In this document: in pieces, positions 12,001-25,700 of the stretch
Numbering within the stretch: position 1 is the stretch's first letter
Layout: each line of letters starts with the position of its first letter
Assembly (NCBI GenBank): GCA_027563935.2
Contig: CM050446.2
Location: 109,410,499 to 109,474,498 of the forward strand
Length of the DNA stretch: 64,000 nt
From: Costus lasius
Lineage: Eukaryota > Streptophyta > Magnoliopsida > Zingiberales > Costaceae
Reading direction: 5' to 3'
The notes under the pieces: generated by a model
The model's input: the letters and a program-made list of their open reading frames with translations, nothing else
Database searches by the model: none
Told to the model about the DNA's origin: nothing
Translations under genes and position numbers: made by a program

Positions 12001-15000
12001 TTGACTAGGAATAATGTTTTATTTCTTGTTTGTCAAAGTAACTAGATATCCCCCAACATAGGTGCAAAAACCAGATATGGATTTCCAGTTATTAATATTT
12101 CCTGCATAGTCTGCATCAGTTGAAGATTCAATAGTGAATTACCCGTTTTTCTCATAGAGTAGACCTTCTTCAATAGTGAATTACCCATTTTTCTCATAGA
12201 GTAACCTTTGTCGGGAGATTTCGTGAGGTATTACAAAATCCTCATAATAGCTTTCCAGTGGCATTTCTTGGGAGATTGCATAAATTGATTGACAACATCT
12301 ACTGCGAATGATATATCTGGGCGTGTGACAGTGAGATAGATGAGTTTGCCCACAACCTCACTGTATAACGTGAAATCAGTAACTTCAGATTCCTCTCACT
12401 TGTTGTATCGTTCATTTGAAACCATTGGTACATCGGAGGGTTTGCAATCAAGCATCCCTGTATCAGAAAGAAGATCAAGGGCATACTTTCATCGAGACAG
12501 GTGAACATTCAAGCCCTTATAAGCAATTTTAATTCATAGAAAGTATCTGGGTTTATCTCTAAGAGAAAATTGTGATCGTAAAAACTTCCTGGTCTCATGG
12601 ATGCCTTCAGAGTCATTTCCAAAGAAAAGAATGTCATCAACATAAATAGCCAAGATAACTATACTAGTAGTTGTTGCGAATAAATATTGAGTGATCAAAT
12701 TTGCAATGAAGAAATCCTATTTGAGATATAATTGTAGAAAACTTTTGAAATCACACCCTTGGGCTTTGTTTGAAATCGTATATAGCTTGATGTAGTTTGC
12801 AGATTAACTCCCCCGACTTGACATAGCTTGGGGGTTGGTGCATATAAACTGCCTCAGTGAGATCACCATACAAGAAGGCATTCTGGATGTCTAATTAATA
12901 AAGAGGCCACTCGAGGTTTATCGCAATCGACAAATACAAACAAAGTTCAACCTGGCAACTGGAGAGTAAGTATCCAAGTAGTCAACCCCGTAAATTTGAG
13001 TAAATCCCTTTGCTACAAGATGAGTTTTGTAGCGATTCACTGACCCGTCACGGTTGTGTTTGATGTTGTAAACCCATTTACAATGAACAGGGTGAGCCCC
13101 TGAAGGTAAGGGAATAAGAGTCCACGTGTGCCTTGAAGTAAGAGCATTCATTTTCTCATCCATGGCAACTTTCCAGTGTGATAGAGATAAAGCATCAGAA
13201 AGGCTATTGGGCATTGTACTCGAGGAGATAGTAGTAATAAAGGCATTATGAAAAGTGGAGATGCGTGAGTAGGAGACAAATTGAGAGAAGGGATACTTAG
13301 CTGTGGAATGACGTCCCTTGCGAAGAGCAATGAGAAAGTTGTCTTGATCTTGGCAAAGACCTTCAGGCAAAGGCGTGTCAGGTGGGGGAGCCACAAGTGC
13401 GATAGCCCGGATCTACCGTTGGTACACCTGCAGGGGTAATGATGGATCTCCACGAGCCATAGAGGTGGGAACCTATGAAGACACCAGTGGCACATCTAGA
13501 GGACATAGAACAGGAAGAGGAATGGAAGAGACCAAGGGATGCGGAGCGGTAGCTGTGAAGTATGGAGTGGATTCAAAGAAAGATACATTCATACTAACAA
13601 AATACTGTCCTTGCTTAGGATCAAGGCACTTGTACCCCTATTGAATCCGGGAATAACTGAGGAAAACACACTTCGTGGATCACAGATAGAGGTGGTATCG
13701 GGTGCCGGGTACCCGCACCAGTAAACCCGAACCCGATTAAAACTCGACTCATCAAACCCGAACTCGTCCTGTATTAATAAACAGGAACCCCAGGTCGGGT
13801 CGGGTATCCAACCCCAACGAGTAATTTTGCTAGCCTTAATCGCAGACTTAGCTTGTCAATGCCAGGAGAAAGATTGTAGGTATAACATAGACAATCAAAA
13901 GTTTTTGGTGGAACCAAGAAAATAGGGCTGTTGGGGGAGATAACCGAGATAAGAGATTTACCTTGCAGGGATGAAGTGGGTACTCGGTTAATCAAATATG
14001 TGATAGTGAGGACAGCATCTCTGCAGAGATGTTTAGGGACATTCATGTGGAACATTAGAGCACTAGAGACATCAAGCAGATGGTGGTTCTTGCGTTCTGC
14101 AACCCCATTCTGCTATGAGGTGTAAGGGTAAGTAGTTTGGTGGATAATTCCCTGCGATCCACAAAACTTAGTAAAAAGTGAGCTGGTATACTCAAGAACA
14201 TTATCAGTTCTGAGAACTTTCAATGGCAAATTAACTGATTTTTTATTTTAGAATAGAACAGTTGGAATGCAAAAAACACATCAAAACGATTTCTTAGTAG
14301 AAAGACCTATCACATGCGAGAGAAATCACCTATAAAAGTGATAAAATATTTAAAACCATTTTTGGTGGTTACGGGACTTGGATCCCATATATCAAAATGA
14401 ACAATATGAAAAGCAACAGTAGTTGGTGGGCTATTGCTATTAGGAAAGGAAGTCCTATGATGCTTTTCCAACTGACAAGCATCACAATCAAAATACAGAC
14501 AAGATTTTAGCGACAAAATTTGCTGCACTTTAGTAGGTGATATGTGGCTTAACCGACAGTGCCACGTGTAAGGAGAGGAGGAGGAGAGGAGGAAGCCATC
14601 AAAACTTTAGATGTATCCGAGACAGGATCGGTGAGGACATAGGCACCACTGACCTTAAGCCCCTCACCAATCTTTGCCTTCGTCCTAAGGTCCTAAAAAA
14701 TACAAGTAGGGAAAAAGGTTACCGAGCAATTTAAGTTTCTAGAGAGGGCATAAATAGAGACAAGATTAACAGGAAACTGAGGAACATAAATGACATCGAC
14801 CAAGGTAAGTTTGGAGCTTAAGTGGACAATTCCTATGTCATGAACAGGGATGAGAGACCCATCAGCAATTGACACTGGATTGTAGTTGGTGTCAAAACGT
14901 AATGAAGCAAATAATGAATGATTACCTGAAACATGGGAAGTGGCTCCGGAATCTAAGACCCAAGTATTAGAGAAGACAACAAGAGATGCAGTATCAGAAA

Positions 15001-18000
15001 CACTAGGAGTGGTAGCCATTAAGGATGAGGTGGAAGCTTTGGTCTGATCCGCCAATCTGATAAGTCAATCATACTCAGCGGAGGAGATCGTGATTGTCGA
15101 GTCAGCCTGAGATGAAGAAGCTGACATGCAATCCACCATCAACAGCCAGTTGTGCATAAGATGGTTTGCCAAACTTTTTCCCAACATCGTTTAGACGGAT
15201 GATTAACACGTTGACAATATTCACACGGAGCAGAGTTCCGGCCACGCCCTCCGCCTCTACTAGAAATACCACGTCGACCTCCCTGAGGAGCTATGAGGGC
15301 ACTACTGATATCGATGGTAGGAGTGACTATAGAAATATGTAGAAGACGTGAATAAACACTTTGAATTGTAGGGATAGAAGGATCAACAAGGAGTTGGGCT
15401 TTCGCAACCACATACAAGTCATTCAGAGCTGTGAGAAATCATGCTACAAAAAATTCTTATCGTTGTTGAATAGTCACCACTATATTAGCAGTAGGTGGCT
15501 GCAACATCTGTAATTGGTCCCACTTCCCTTTGAGTATTCAATAAAGATCAAGTAAGGGTATATCCCCTTATTTCAAGTTAAAAATCTCCTCATAAAGTTT
15601 GTGAACCTGACATATGTTCTCTTGAGGAGCGTAAGTCGATGCAAGAACGTCCCAAATTTTCTTAGCTATATCTAAGCACATGACAGTAGAAGCTCTCTAA
15701 AGACTCTGGTGCAGTGCCCATTAAGTGTATATCTTTTCCATGAGACCCAAGATAAAAACGTATGGATCTAGCCTAAAGGAGGTAATTACTACTATCAAAT
15801 TTCATTGTTATACCAACACTTGAGGCCGGCTTCAAATTAGTTGTAGTGATAATATCCATAGATAATCAGAAGCAAGGAAACTACTAGAGTAATAGAAGAG
15901 GGACTTGACCAAAGAACTTGCCAGCACGTGAAAAAAAGGAACCACCTGCGCCAGAGGTTCGTGGTGTGCCTATGAACCCTGCTGTCAACGCCAAGAAACA
16001 ATCAGTTAAAGCATCAAGTAGAGCGCGAAGCAGACCTCCGACAGCAACACAGAAATGATCAGATCGACTGGATCGGCCCAAGGATCTATGCTAAGAATCG
16101 ATCTCTCAGGCGACGCCAAGGCAAGCGAGAAGAGTTGTCGAGAGGAGTCGTCGAGAGGAAGGTGCCTGGATCCTGCAGCAAGGGGTTTGATCAGGCGATG
16201 CCAAAAATCAAGTCCACCAGGCAAGGGACGCTGGTCAAGCGCCTACAGAAGCTCCAGAAGCCGAGAAGAGCGAGGTGATGGGGAGGAGAGACGAGAGGAT
16301 GCTGGAGCTTGAAGAAGTGGAGAGAGAGGTAGAGACGAGCGAAAGAGAGGTGGACGCCGAATGCCGAGCGATGCTGGGGGCGAGAAGGTGAAGGTGGCAA
16401 ACAACTGCTCTGATACCAAGTAGAAGTAGAAAAATCATAAGAATTAATTACTTAGGGTTTTCCCTAGGGTTAAATACATTAGGATACAAGATAGGATTTG
16501 GTATAAGACCCAAACGCGATAAGCTATAAGTCCAAAACCCAGTAAGAGAGTAAACATATGAATAGTTCACTCTTAACAAACAACATGTTGCTAAATATCT
16601 CTCACGACTTATGATGACCTCTTCGATGATCATCAATGCCAATATCATATGAAATCTATAAAATTATACACCTAGAAATTTAACATCTCGTATTGATTGG
16701 ATAGACTTGTATAAAATTATGTTATAATTTGAATCCATTTAGAAGTTAGGATCGATCTAGATCAGAGCAGGATCGAGATTGATTGAACCAAGAGTTCATA
16801 TCAATTGATCTTCAGAAGATTAGGGCTAGGAGATCATTGCATCGATGGGCATTAGGCCCATCAAGGCTGTAAAGAGGAAGCAAAAAGTGCCATTGTTGGA
16901 GCTTGGTCACGTCATTGGCATTGGCGCTAACTAACTAGGGCTGGACCAAGGCACCTCTTTGACCAGGCTAGCTAGTTCACACTTGGAGGTACACGAACTA
17001 GTGTGAGCCCAATTTACTCAACCAAGGGCTTCATGCACTGTTTATGCAATGACACCCTAGCTGCCTAGCCTTTGCTCTTGCTCTCTCATCTTGTTGCCAC
17101 CAAACTCCCCTTTTTTCTTGTAGCTGCAAGCTTCAAGGAAACCCTTAAAGGTCTGGATCCTCTCTCCTGACGCTAGCACCAAGCTAGAGAAGAAGAGATC
17201 CATATAGATACTTGTACTAGATGCACACTTGGGCATCTCTATCAAGTGACACCATCATCACGTGGTATGCTTCAAAGGTACACTCTTGTCACATCTATTT
17301 GAATTCTCGCTCACATGAATCCTCTAGGAAGGATATTGTGTTTAGGCGTCTTTTCCACTAGGTCTAGGAGACTTCCTGAGGAGATTTGATCTTTTATTTT
17401 ATCTCATACCTACTTTTGACTCTACACATAGTGTAGTGTTGTTTATTTTGTAGGTCAAATTTTTTTTTTAGTTTTGAGTCTTTTCACACATTTCTACATT
17501 AGTTACAAGGATAGTAGAAGTAGATTAAGTTGTGTTCTTTTAGAGAGAAAAGAGGGAAGAAAAGAAAGAAAAGTGATTTTTTTTTTCATTTTTTTAGAAG
17601 GAAAGAAAATGAAAGAAAGAAAATGCCCTAATTTTCTTCCCAAAACAGTTCCACCCAAATCCAAAAGAAAAGAGAGAAAAAAGCTCATGGCCTCCCTCCC
17701 TCCCCTCGCACTCTGTCCTCCCTTGCCAGTGAACACTGGCGGCCCGCCTCCCTCGTGCTCACCGTTCCTCCCATGCCCACAAATGCCACCGACCGCCTCC
17801 CTCCCTTCTTCACCGTTGCATACTCCTCTCCTCACCACTGCTCCCACCTGCTACCCGCAAGCCCCCCTTCCTCATTGTTGCCCCCACCTGCAAACCCCCG
17901 AGCCTTTCATCTCCATCGCACGAGCTCCCCTGCTCCGCATCGGCGAGCTACCCATTGCACTAGCCTGCAAACTCTGCGAGCTCCCTTGCATTCGCCTGCA

Positions 18001-21000
18001 AACTCCCCTCTTTGTTGCAATGTTGATGACATGACATACACATGATTTATTTTCTTTCTCCTTTGATTTCTTTTTTCTCTTAATTTTCTATCTTCCACTT
18101 TTACTTCCCTCTAAAAAAGCATAGGTGTAAGATCAAACTCATAAAAGATCATATACCAATGATCAACATTTAAAAAACCGGTACACAAATGCAAGTGTGT
18201 TAGAGCAAAAGAAGGAAGAGGAGGAAGATGAGGTGACAAGCGCGAGCTCCATGGGCACTTGTGAGTTTTCTTCCGTTGGCAACGAAGTATTTGAAACCTT
18301 GCATGTACTATATGACATTTATTCCTCGTCTACAAAATGTTAAGCCTCGTGAGATTTTTGTGACCATCAAGGGATTTCAAATGCTTTTGTAATTATTTTC
18401 TAATAAGGAAATTAAAAGGTAAAAGAAATCTTGTGGGCAATAATTCATGTCAATATGCAAAAGTACAATGTACTAGAAGCCATTGGTAGACAAAAGCAAC
18501 AAGAATAAAAGCACATGGCAATAATAAACATGCATAGTAACACAAGAACATTGTGAAATTTGTGCTATCAATAAAAAGTGAAGATTAGAGAAGTCAATTA
18601 TGGAAACAATGAAGCCAAACAATAAATTATGTCACCTTAACAATCTCTATAAAACCAAGGGTTAAAATCTCATTTCAAATGGACAATACGAATGACACAT
18701 TGATTTGATAGGTTATGATACCCGACACACTAGGGTTAGTGCCTTTAATATACTTGCATAAATTGTTACATATTGATCTAGTACAAATGAGACAAACTAA
18801 GATGTTAAACCTTGGGACAAAACATATATGGACATCATTCCCTAAAAATAGGGAACATAAATGGGACAAGAAATTCATTTTATTGGTAAGCGTACTTTAA
18901 AACTTATACTTAATTTTGTCAATTAGTTCATAATTAACTAATAAAAAAATATGCTACTTAAATATGGCGTTTCAATACAAATACTAACTTTTATTTGTAC
19001 CAACACCTACTACTAGCATTTCAAAATATCTACACAAAGATGAATCGCGAAGCTACAATTTGTAGAATTAATGAAGGATACAAATTCTAAGAGGTAAAAA
19101 TAGGCTTTGTTACAAATAGATAATCATTTAAGATAAAAATTAGTATGGTAATATCTAGATTCTAAAAATCAGCTAAAGCGGTTCAGCCAATTTGTACCGA
19201 TCTGAGCATAGACTGATATAAGAATACCTTATTTCATATGGAAGAGGCAGAGTGAAAGGAGGAAGGAGGCAGCTTGCAACTTCTACTCTCCTCTTTGTTA
19301 GCAAGCGCAGCAATGAAGGCATGAAACTGCTCGTGGGCGTGCTTTCCCTAAAGAGAAGAAGGCTTCCCTCTCCTCTCTTCTCCTTCTCCTTCCTCTACTA
19401 TGCTTTGCTCTGTTCCATCCGGCTCAGTCTAGAAGGAGGAAGAAGGAAGAACCAAGCAGCTCGCTTTCGTGGCTATGGAAGGAGGCAGAGTAAAAGGAGG
19501 GAGAAGAAGGAGAAGAAGAAAGAAGTAAGAGGAGGCCCACAGCTTCCGCCCTCTTCTTCTTCCACTACACTTTGCTCAATTCTGCTGGTCCAAGCTTGGA
19601 CTAACTAGACCACCAGTCCACATCAGTATTTGAAACCTTGAGCAATATACATATTAGCTACTGGGATGGTTTGTAAATTTCCTACATTATAATAGTTTAG
19701 TTTGCATTTATTCTAATTCCACAATAAAGTGGTGGTTGCATGAATTGAAATACCATTCCATACCGGGTGATACATCATTGGTACCGGCGCTATATATATA
19801 TGCATTTTTGGTACCGACTACTACCATTGTTACTGTATGTCGGTACCACCTGTTCATATTAGTCTTTTGAAGAATCAGTTTACCAGTATGGACCGGTATT
19901 ATAAAAGTGGTTGCACATTTAAATAAATGTTATAAACTTGTTAATGATTGCATTGGTTATGAAGTTAATTTATGAACTTCATGATTTTATTTCTTATATA
20001 TCTTATAATAGTATTTAATATAAGATTTAAGCCCATGTCCTCTTGCCATGTGGCTGACTTACATGTCATATAAAATTATATAAAGATGAACATAAAGTGC
20101 ATACCCTAGATATTAGACATGATGTACAACAGAAACCAACACAAGATGTTGCTAGTGAAAACCTGAAGGATAATAGAATTGTCATGGTGGTAACATGTGA
20201 GTGTTTTTTCAATCTATGTACACATATCAAGTTAGTGACGAGACACAATCTTGTACTAATCAAAGAATTAGTATGTCTTCAACATAATGCATATAGCTCA
20301 AAAGATTGTCTAAACTTGTTTATAGATATATGATTTGCTTTCCCCACTAATACAAAACAAGACACACAAGGCTCGCACATGGATACATATAAATAGAAGT
20401 AAAAAAAAATACACAAAGTAATCAAACTTATATAAGAAATGAAGTAATGCACTATTTGAAGTCTCTCGGGAGGAAACTACAAGCAAGTAATGACTTTTTG
20501 GCATATACCGTTTCACATTCAGCTTTTGTTTTAGCATCATATGTCAAACCCATCTTACTTTTGTATGCCGCTATAAGTTCTGTGGTGCGCCTTACTTTGG
20601 CTTCTGTATCTTCAGCAGTTTCAAGTAACTCACCAGGTTGGATATTTCTTCCCCCACCAAACTAAACAGGAAAATAGTACAAAAGGAAATGAGATGCAAT
20701 TACATCTTTACAGGATGACAGAAGTTGGATCACGGTGTGGAAATGCTAGAAACTAGGAATATTTATATTTATTTGCATTTTGTGGATGAATAAAAACATG
20801 GCAAGCCTATATATTGCATTTTAACTATATGGGATTGCAATTAATGTTATTCAATACAACTGGTCTATAATATGATATTTCATTCAAAAGCAACAGATTA
20901 GAACAAATCCATAGGTTATTATCCCATTAAAAAGTGGATTGAGAATAATACTAAGAAAAAGTAGAAGTATAACAAAAAAAAAGTAGCAATCGAATAAACA

Positions 21001-22676
21001 AATCAAGTTTTTCAAACTTATTGTTGAATGAGAAAATGTGTGTATATCATAAAAGAAAACTATTACAAGGTTTTACAAAATTGACACTAGCAATGCGAAA
21101 AACTAACAAATTCATGTAGGAAAAATAGGGACAAAATTTTAGCTAATCTACCTAGGGCTTTAAGAACTGGTCCATTAGCTAATCTCCCTGACTCTACCCC
21201 ACTTCCCTGAGCTAGAGCATATATACATGATATATACTCCAACATGGTCTAAAGAAAAACAAGTAGAGCATGATGAGGTCTAATTCTTACACTCACTATA
21301 TGTCTAATTCACTAAAGTCGTGAATGGAGTATAAATCTTACACTACTGAAACTCTCATAAAATGGAAATCAACTTATATTTGTTTATTAAGTTTAAAAAA
21401 ACAACAATATTTACATAGATCTCAAAATTTGTCAAACAAGGCAAGGTCAAGTATGGGAATTCTGAAACCCAACTTATTTATTATCCTCCAATAATAATCT
21501 ACACTCTATTTTGGTTCCACATTAATGTAAATATTTAATGTTAGTTAAAAAAAAATTCTTAAGTTTTTTTTAAAAAAAATTTAAAAATAGGGCAAAGTAT
21601 CATTGGGATTCCCCGATGAGGTTAGGTTTAGAATGGAATTTTAAACTTGTTGGATTTTGGGAAGCGGGCTAGGGGTCGAGGTAGGCAAAACTTGCCACAA
21701 CCTACCTTGTTGTCAACTCTATTTTCAAGGATGTCATTAATCACTTCTATTCTTTTCAATAGGTTTCGTGTCTATCATTTATCGATTTTACTCTCTTTGA
21801 TGGCCAGCACTCAACCTTTGACAAGTATAAGGGTTGGGTGACCTAGCAATCTCAAGAGAAACTATGAAAATGAGCATTTGCACTAGTTAAAAATCTCAAA
21901 CCTACAATCAAATAATACACCCTATTTTCTAATAGGGTGAAACTTGAGGGCCAAATAATGTTAAATGATATTTGAATCTTAAGCTCACCTTCTCTCCCAA
22001 AAGAGGAGTGCAATCTTTTGCTCTACAATGGTGGCTCTAGATCACCACCAATGCTAGCATTACCATAGTTGTTGCAAATATTGTCACTTCAACCACTTCT
22101 GACCCACCATTACCACCATAGATATCAATAGCAAACAGAGGTTGTTTATTAGATATTATATTAAACATGATATTAAACTTTTTCCCACAGATAAATGGGA
22201 AAAAAATGTAGAGAAATGTTCTTATTCTAAAATTAAGCATTCAATAAGCATGTATCCAAGAAACAATAAATTGCTGATGTTAAATGTTAGTAATAAATAG
22301 GCCAATGCTTTGAGAATTTAAATGATATAATTGATTTGAGGATACATTTTCTAAATGATTTAATTGAATTTAATTTTTTTCTTAAATGATTTTACTTCAT
22401 TAGATCAAACTATGAGTTACACCTCCCGAATGAGAGAGGAAAGCGTTCATGACATCTTAGCTATTAGTAATATATTATATAATCATTCATCAATCGTTTC
22501 CAGATGTATGTTAACATGATATTCAGCCTCTACAAAATGGTATTCCAAAGGAGTATTAGCAACTTTGCATAGCATGCTTATAACATCTAAACAACACAAG
22601 CTACTTCTTTATAGGGTCTAAGAGACCGATCCCTACCATCCGGGATTGGTAGGTATAACCAATATGTATACATACA

Positions 22677-22717
<41 letters not shown>

Positions 22718-25700
22718 GTCGGTGGTCCAAATGTAGACCAGTGCGCAAGTGCATACTAGTACTTAAAAGTTAAAATCTTGCTTTTTTATCTAAAAAACTG
22801 TGTCAATATAAATATAGGAAATAGAATGTAACTATGACATACTCTTAGTTAGATTACCAAAGGAACAATTGGGACAAACGATAGTACAAAATACAAACTA
22901 CAAAATGGTGGACATTTTTCATGAAATAATCACAGGGATACAAAACCAAATGATCACAATAATACGGAAAGATGGCATCATGAGGCAAACTAGGAAAGAT
23001 TAGCCAATCTATAGAAGTTTGTATTAGCAGCAATGGACCCTTGCTGTAAGTAAAGAAGTAATATCATTGTTTATCAGTTAAGCAAGTTAATTTTACGCTA
23101 ATCTTTTAGCACATAATACTACTGGAACACCAGTATTTATTGAGATTAGCCGCGCACACAATAAATCTTATGTCTTTTAATCATCTTGAGTTTCCCAATA
23201 ACAATAAGATTTAAGAATGCAAACATTTAATTTGCAATTTATACAATACCGTCTTGGAAATGTTGCTGGGCCTTGGAAAGACTCCCCATGTAGAAACCTT
23301 TGGTTTATAAAGTACCATGTTATCATCATTCTCTTCTTGATCCATGGACACGGAAGGAGTTGCGTCTCCAAACTTGCTAGGATCTCCAATAATAATCTCC
23401 ACCTCAGGCAAGTCTCCATCAACCAGTGGCTCCACAACTGGAGATAAGCCAGGTGGCCTTCCTTTGTATGTTTTCTTTTCCGCAAAATCAAGCCCCAAAA
23501 AGTCAACTGAAGATACTTTCAGGCCAACCTTTTTAATTGTGTTTTTCTCTTCAATGCCCTTTTCTGAATTTGGCAACTTGATCTTTTCTTGACCTTTTTG
23601 ATGAACAGTAAAGTGTCAGCTCTGTCTCTGTTCATCTAGAAAATCAAGAGAAAATAATTGACTTTTTTCCCTGAATCTGTATTGGTTATATTTTTGCCTA
23701 TGCTATGAATTTTCACTTTTTGATGAATCACTTCCATTAAAAGAAACAGAGAGTCATCAAAAATCAATAAAAAAAACTAATACTATTTGTTTTAATTCAG
23801 TCTAAAATTCATTATTACAACAAATATAACCAGAGATATTTTTATACGCCTTCTCTTCCATAATCTGAATCTAAATGTAGATTTTCACAATCATTAGTAA
23901 GAGTTTAACGCCTGATTACTTGTAGAAATCATTTCCTAGAAAATTTCAAAAATCAACCTCGTATTTCCAATATTGTCTATATTGCATGTGAAAAGTGTGT
24001 GATATTTTAAACCATCTATTTCCTTCAAGGGCTTAAGGAACCACTAGTCAGAAAACTGTGGGATTATTTTTACAAGTTTTTCTCCCAAAAAATTAATATA
24101 AAGTAATTGCAATGAAAGAAATAAAAGAAAATGCTCCCTTTAATTGTCCCATGAATATAATAAACTCTAGCCTATATGAAAATGTTAGGCTTTAAGTGAT
24201 TGGGTTTTTAACACAAGAATTTAAAAGATAGATGACCTTTATAACAAATGCAGCACAAGTTCCTCCCACCCAAAAATTTTCGGCAGAGCACGGCCATGAC
24301 ATGACATACATCACGCCTGCCTATAACAGCATATCATGGTCATGATAAAGTTCATGGTCGTGATGAAGATCATGGCCGTGATCATCACGGCCATGATGTA
24401 CATCACAACCTGCCCGTAACGTCATATCACCCGTAATGCCATATCACGGCCGTGATGAAGATCAAGGCCCAGTTGTGAAGCAATATGTAGATTTCCCAAA
24501 CTGACATGAGAACCATCACGGCCGTGACAGCAATGATGGCCCCAAAAAAGTCATAATAGCCTATTTTGAAGACCCTACAACAGTCCCAGCGTTTGAGTCA
24601 ACCTCCTGATCAGTATATGGGGGTAATCAACCTTTCTTCAGCTCTCAGGGAGCTCATTCAACCCATGTGCTTGCTTCCACGACGCATTTAAGAGCCCCAT
24701 CCGGCCAAGTACAACAACCAACTATAAAATTCAATGCAGGTATCTGCCCATACTATGATGAACTAGCCAACCATCAGCCAATTTTGCTACTTCGTCGTGG
24801 TGTACTCGGAGATGGTGTAGACGACCCATCAGGTCCAACACAATTTACTTTAGTCGTTGGGATTTTATTTTGTACTTTACTTTTCAGCTTTTGGGTTATT
24901 AAGGTAGTTAGAATATTCTAACTACCTTATCATGTATTTGTTGTGACTTCTAACCCCCTTAGTCTATGAAAGAGGGATAGGAAGAGGTAGAACTCAACTT
25001 GAGTAGAGAGCGAAGCTCACCTTGGAGAGTTGTGAGAATCTTGTAGCTTAGAGGAGTGGATAACCACTAGGTAGGCTTGGTAATGGGGCAAATTGGGGTC
25101 GAGTTTTGCCATACCTGCCCCGACCCTGCCTCTTCAAAAATCATTCCAGAACACGACCTTGACCCCGACCCTGGTGGGGTTAAAAAACCCATCCCCATGC
25201 CCGACCCTGTTGGGGAAACCTGACCCCCGACACCGACGGGATTAAAAAACCCATCCTCATGCCCGACCCTATCAGGCAAACCCGACCCCAGCCCTAACGG
25301 GATTAAAAAACCCATCCTCATGCCTGACCCTATTATGAGCTATCATATAGTAAATTGCAAAAAAAACCACCATAAAAAACATATTTTTTTCAAAATAATT
25401 AATTAAAATTATTAATGTAAATCTACAATCTAAATAACATGCACAAGTCAACAATGAAAATACTTATAGGGTTTTGCTAAAATAAGAGTATTTTAGTAAA
25501 TTAAAGCATCAAGTTGGGTTCAGGTTCAGGTTCGGTGTGGGTTCTGCAGTACCCAGACTCGACCCTGCCTCGCTTATTAAGTTTTGAGTTTTTCTCGAAC
25601 CCAACCCGAACTCTAGTCAACTCAAGTTTTCCCCGTTGATATCAAGTCAGGCTAGGCCGGGCTAGGTGTGGGGGATTTTGCCAAGCCTACCTCCAGGGGT

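Larger units (their letters stand above)
11330..16578 (-). mobile_element. Copia element E, complete ends, decayed coding (intron 3)
   Basis: 5249 bp on the minus strand. It has 160-bp LTRs at both ends, a primer site for initiator tRNA-Met next to the right-hand (5') LTR, and the target duplication AACAA at 11325-11329 and 16579-16583. The order in minus sense is zinc knuckle, protease, integrase, reverse transcriptase with YVDD, RNase H region: the Ty1/copia order. Many stops and indels break the frame. It inserted into the third intron of the TPR-like gene in the same orientation and explains much of that intron's 11.4 kb. Confidence 0.92.

Noticed and set aside
17474..18034. 186-codon open frame in intron 3
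   Set aside because: Composed of a Lys/Glu purine tract followed by Pro/Cys-rich C-tract translation; all frames are open there because of base bias.
23211..23576. The 121-aa frame as a complete small gene
   Set aside because: It is exon 2 of the long minus-strand gene read through into its intron; the ATG is internal and the real boundaries are splice sites.
24667..24921. 84-codon frame near the palindrome
   Set aside because: No motif or splice context, and it ends inside the 30-bp palindrome; likely chance within an old LTR.
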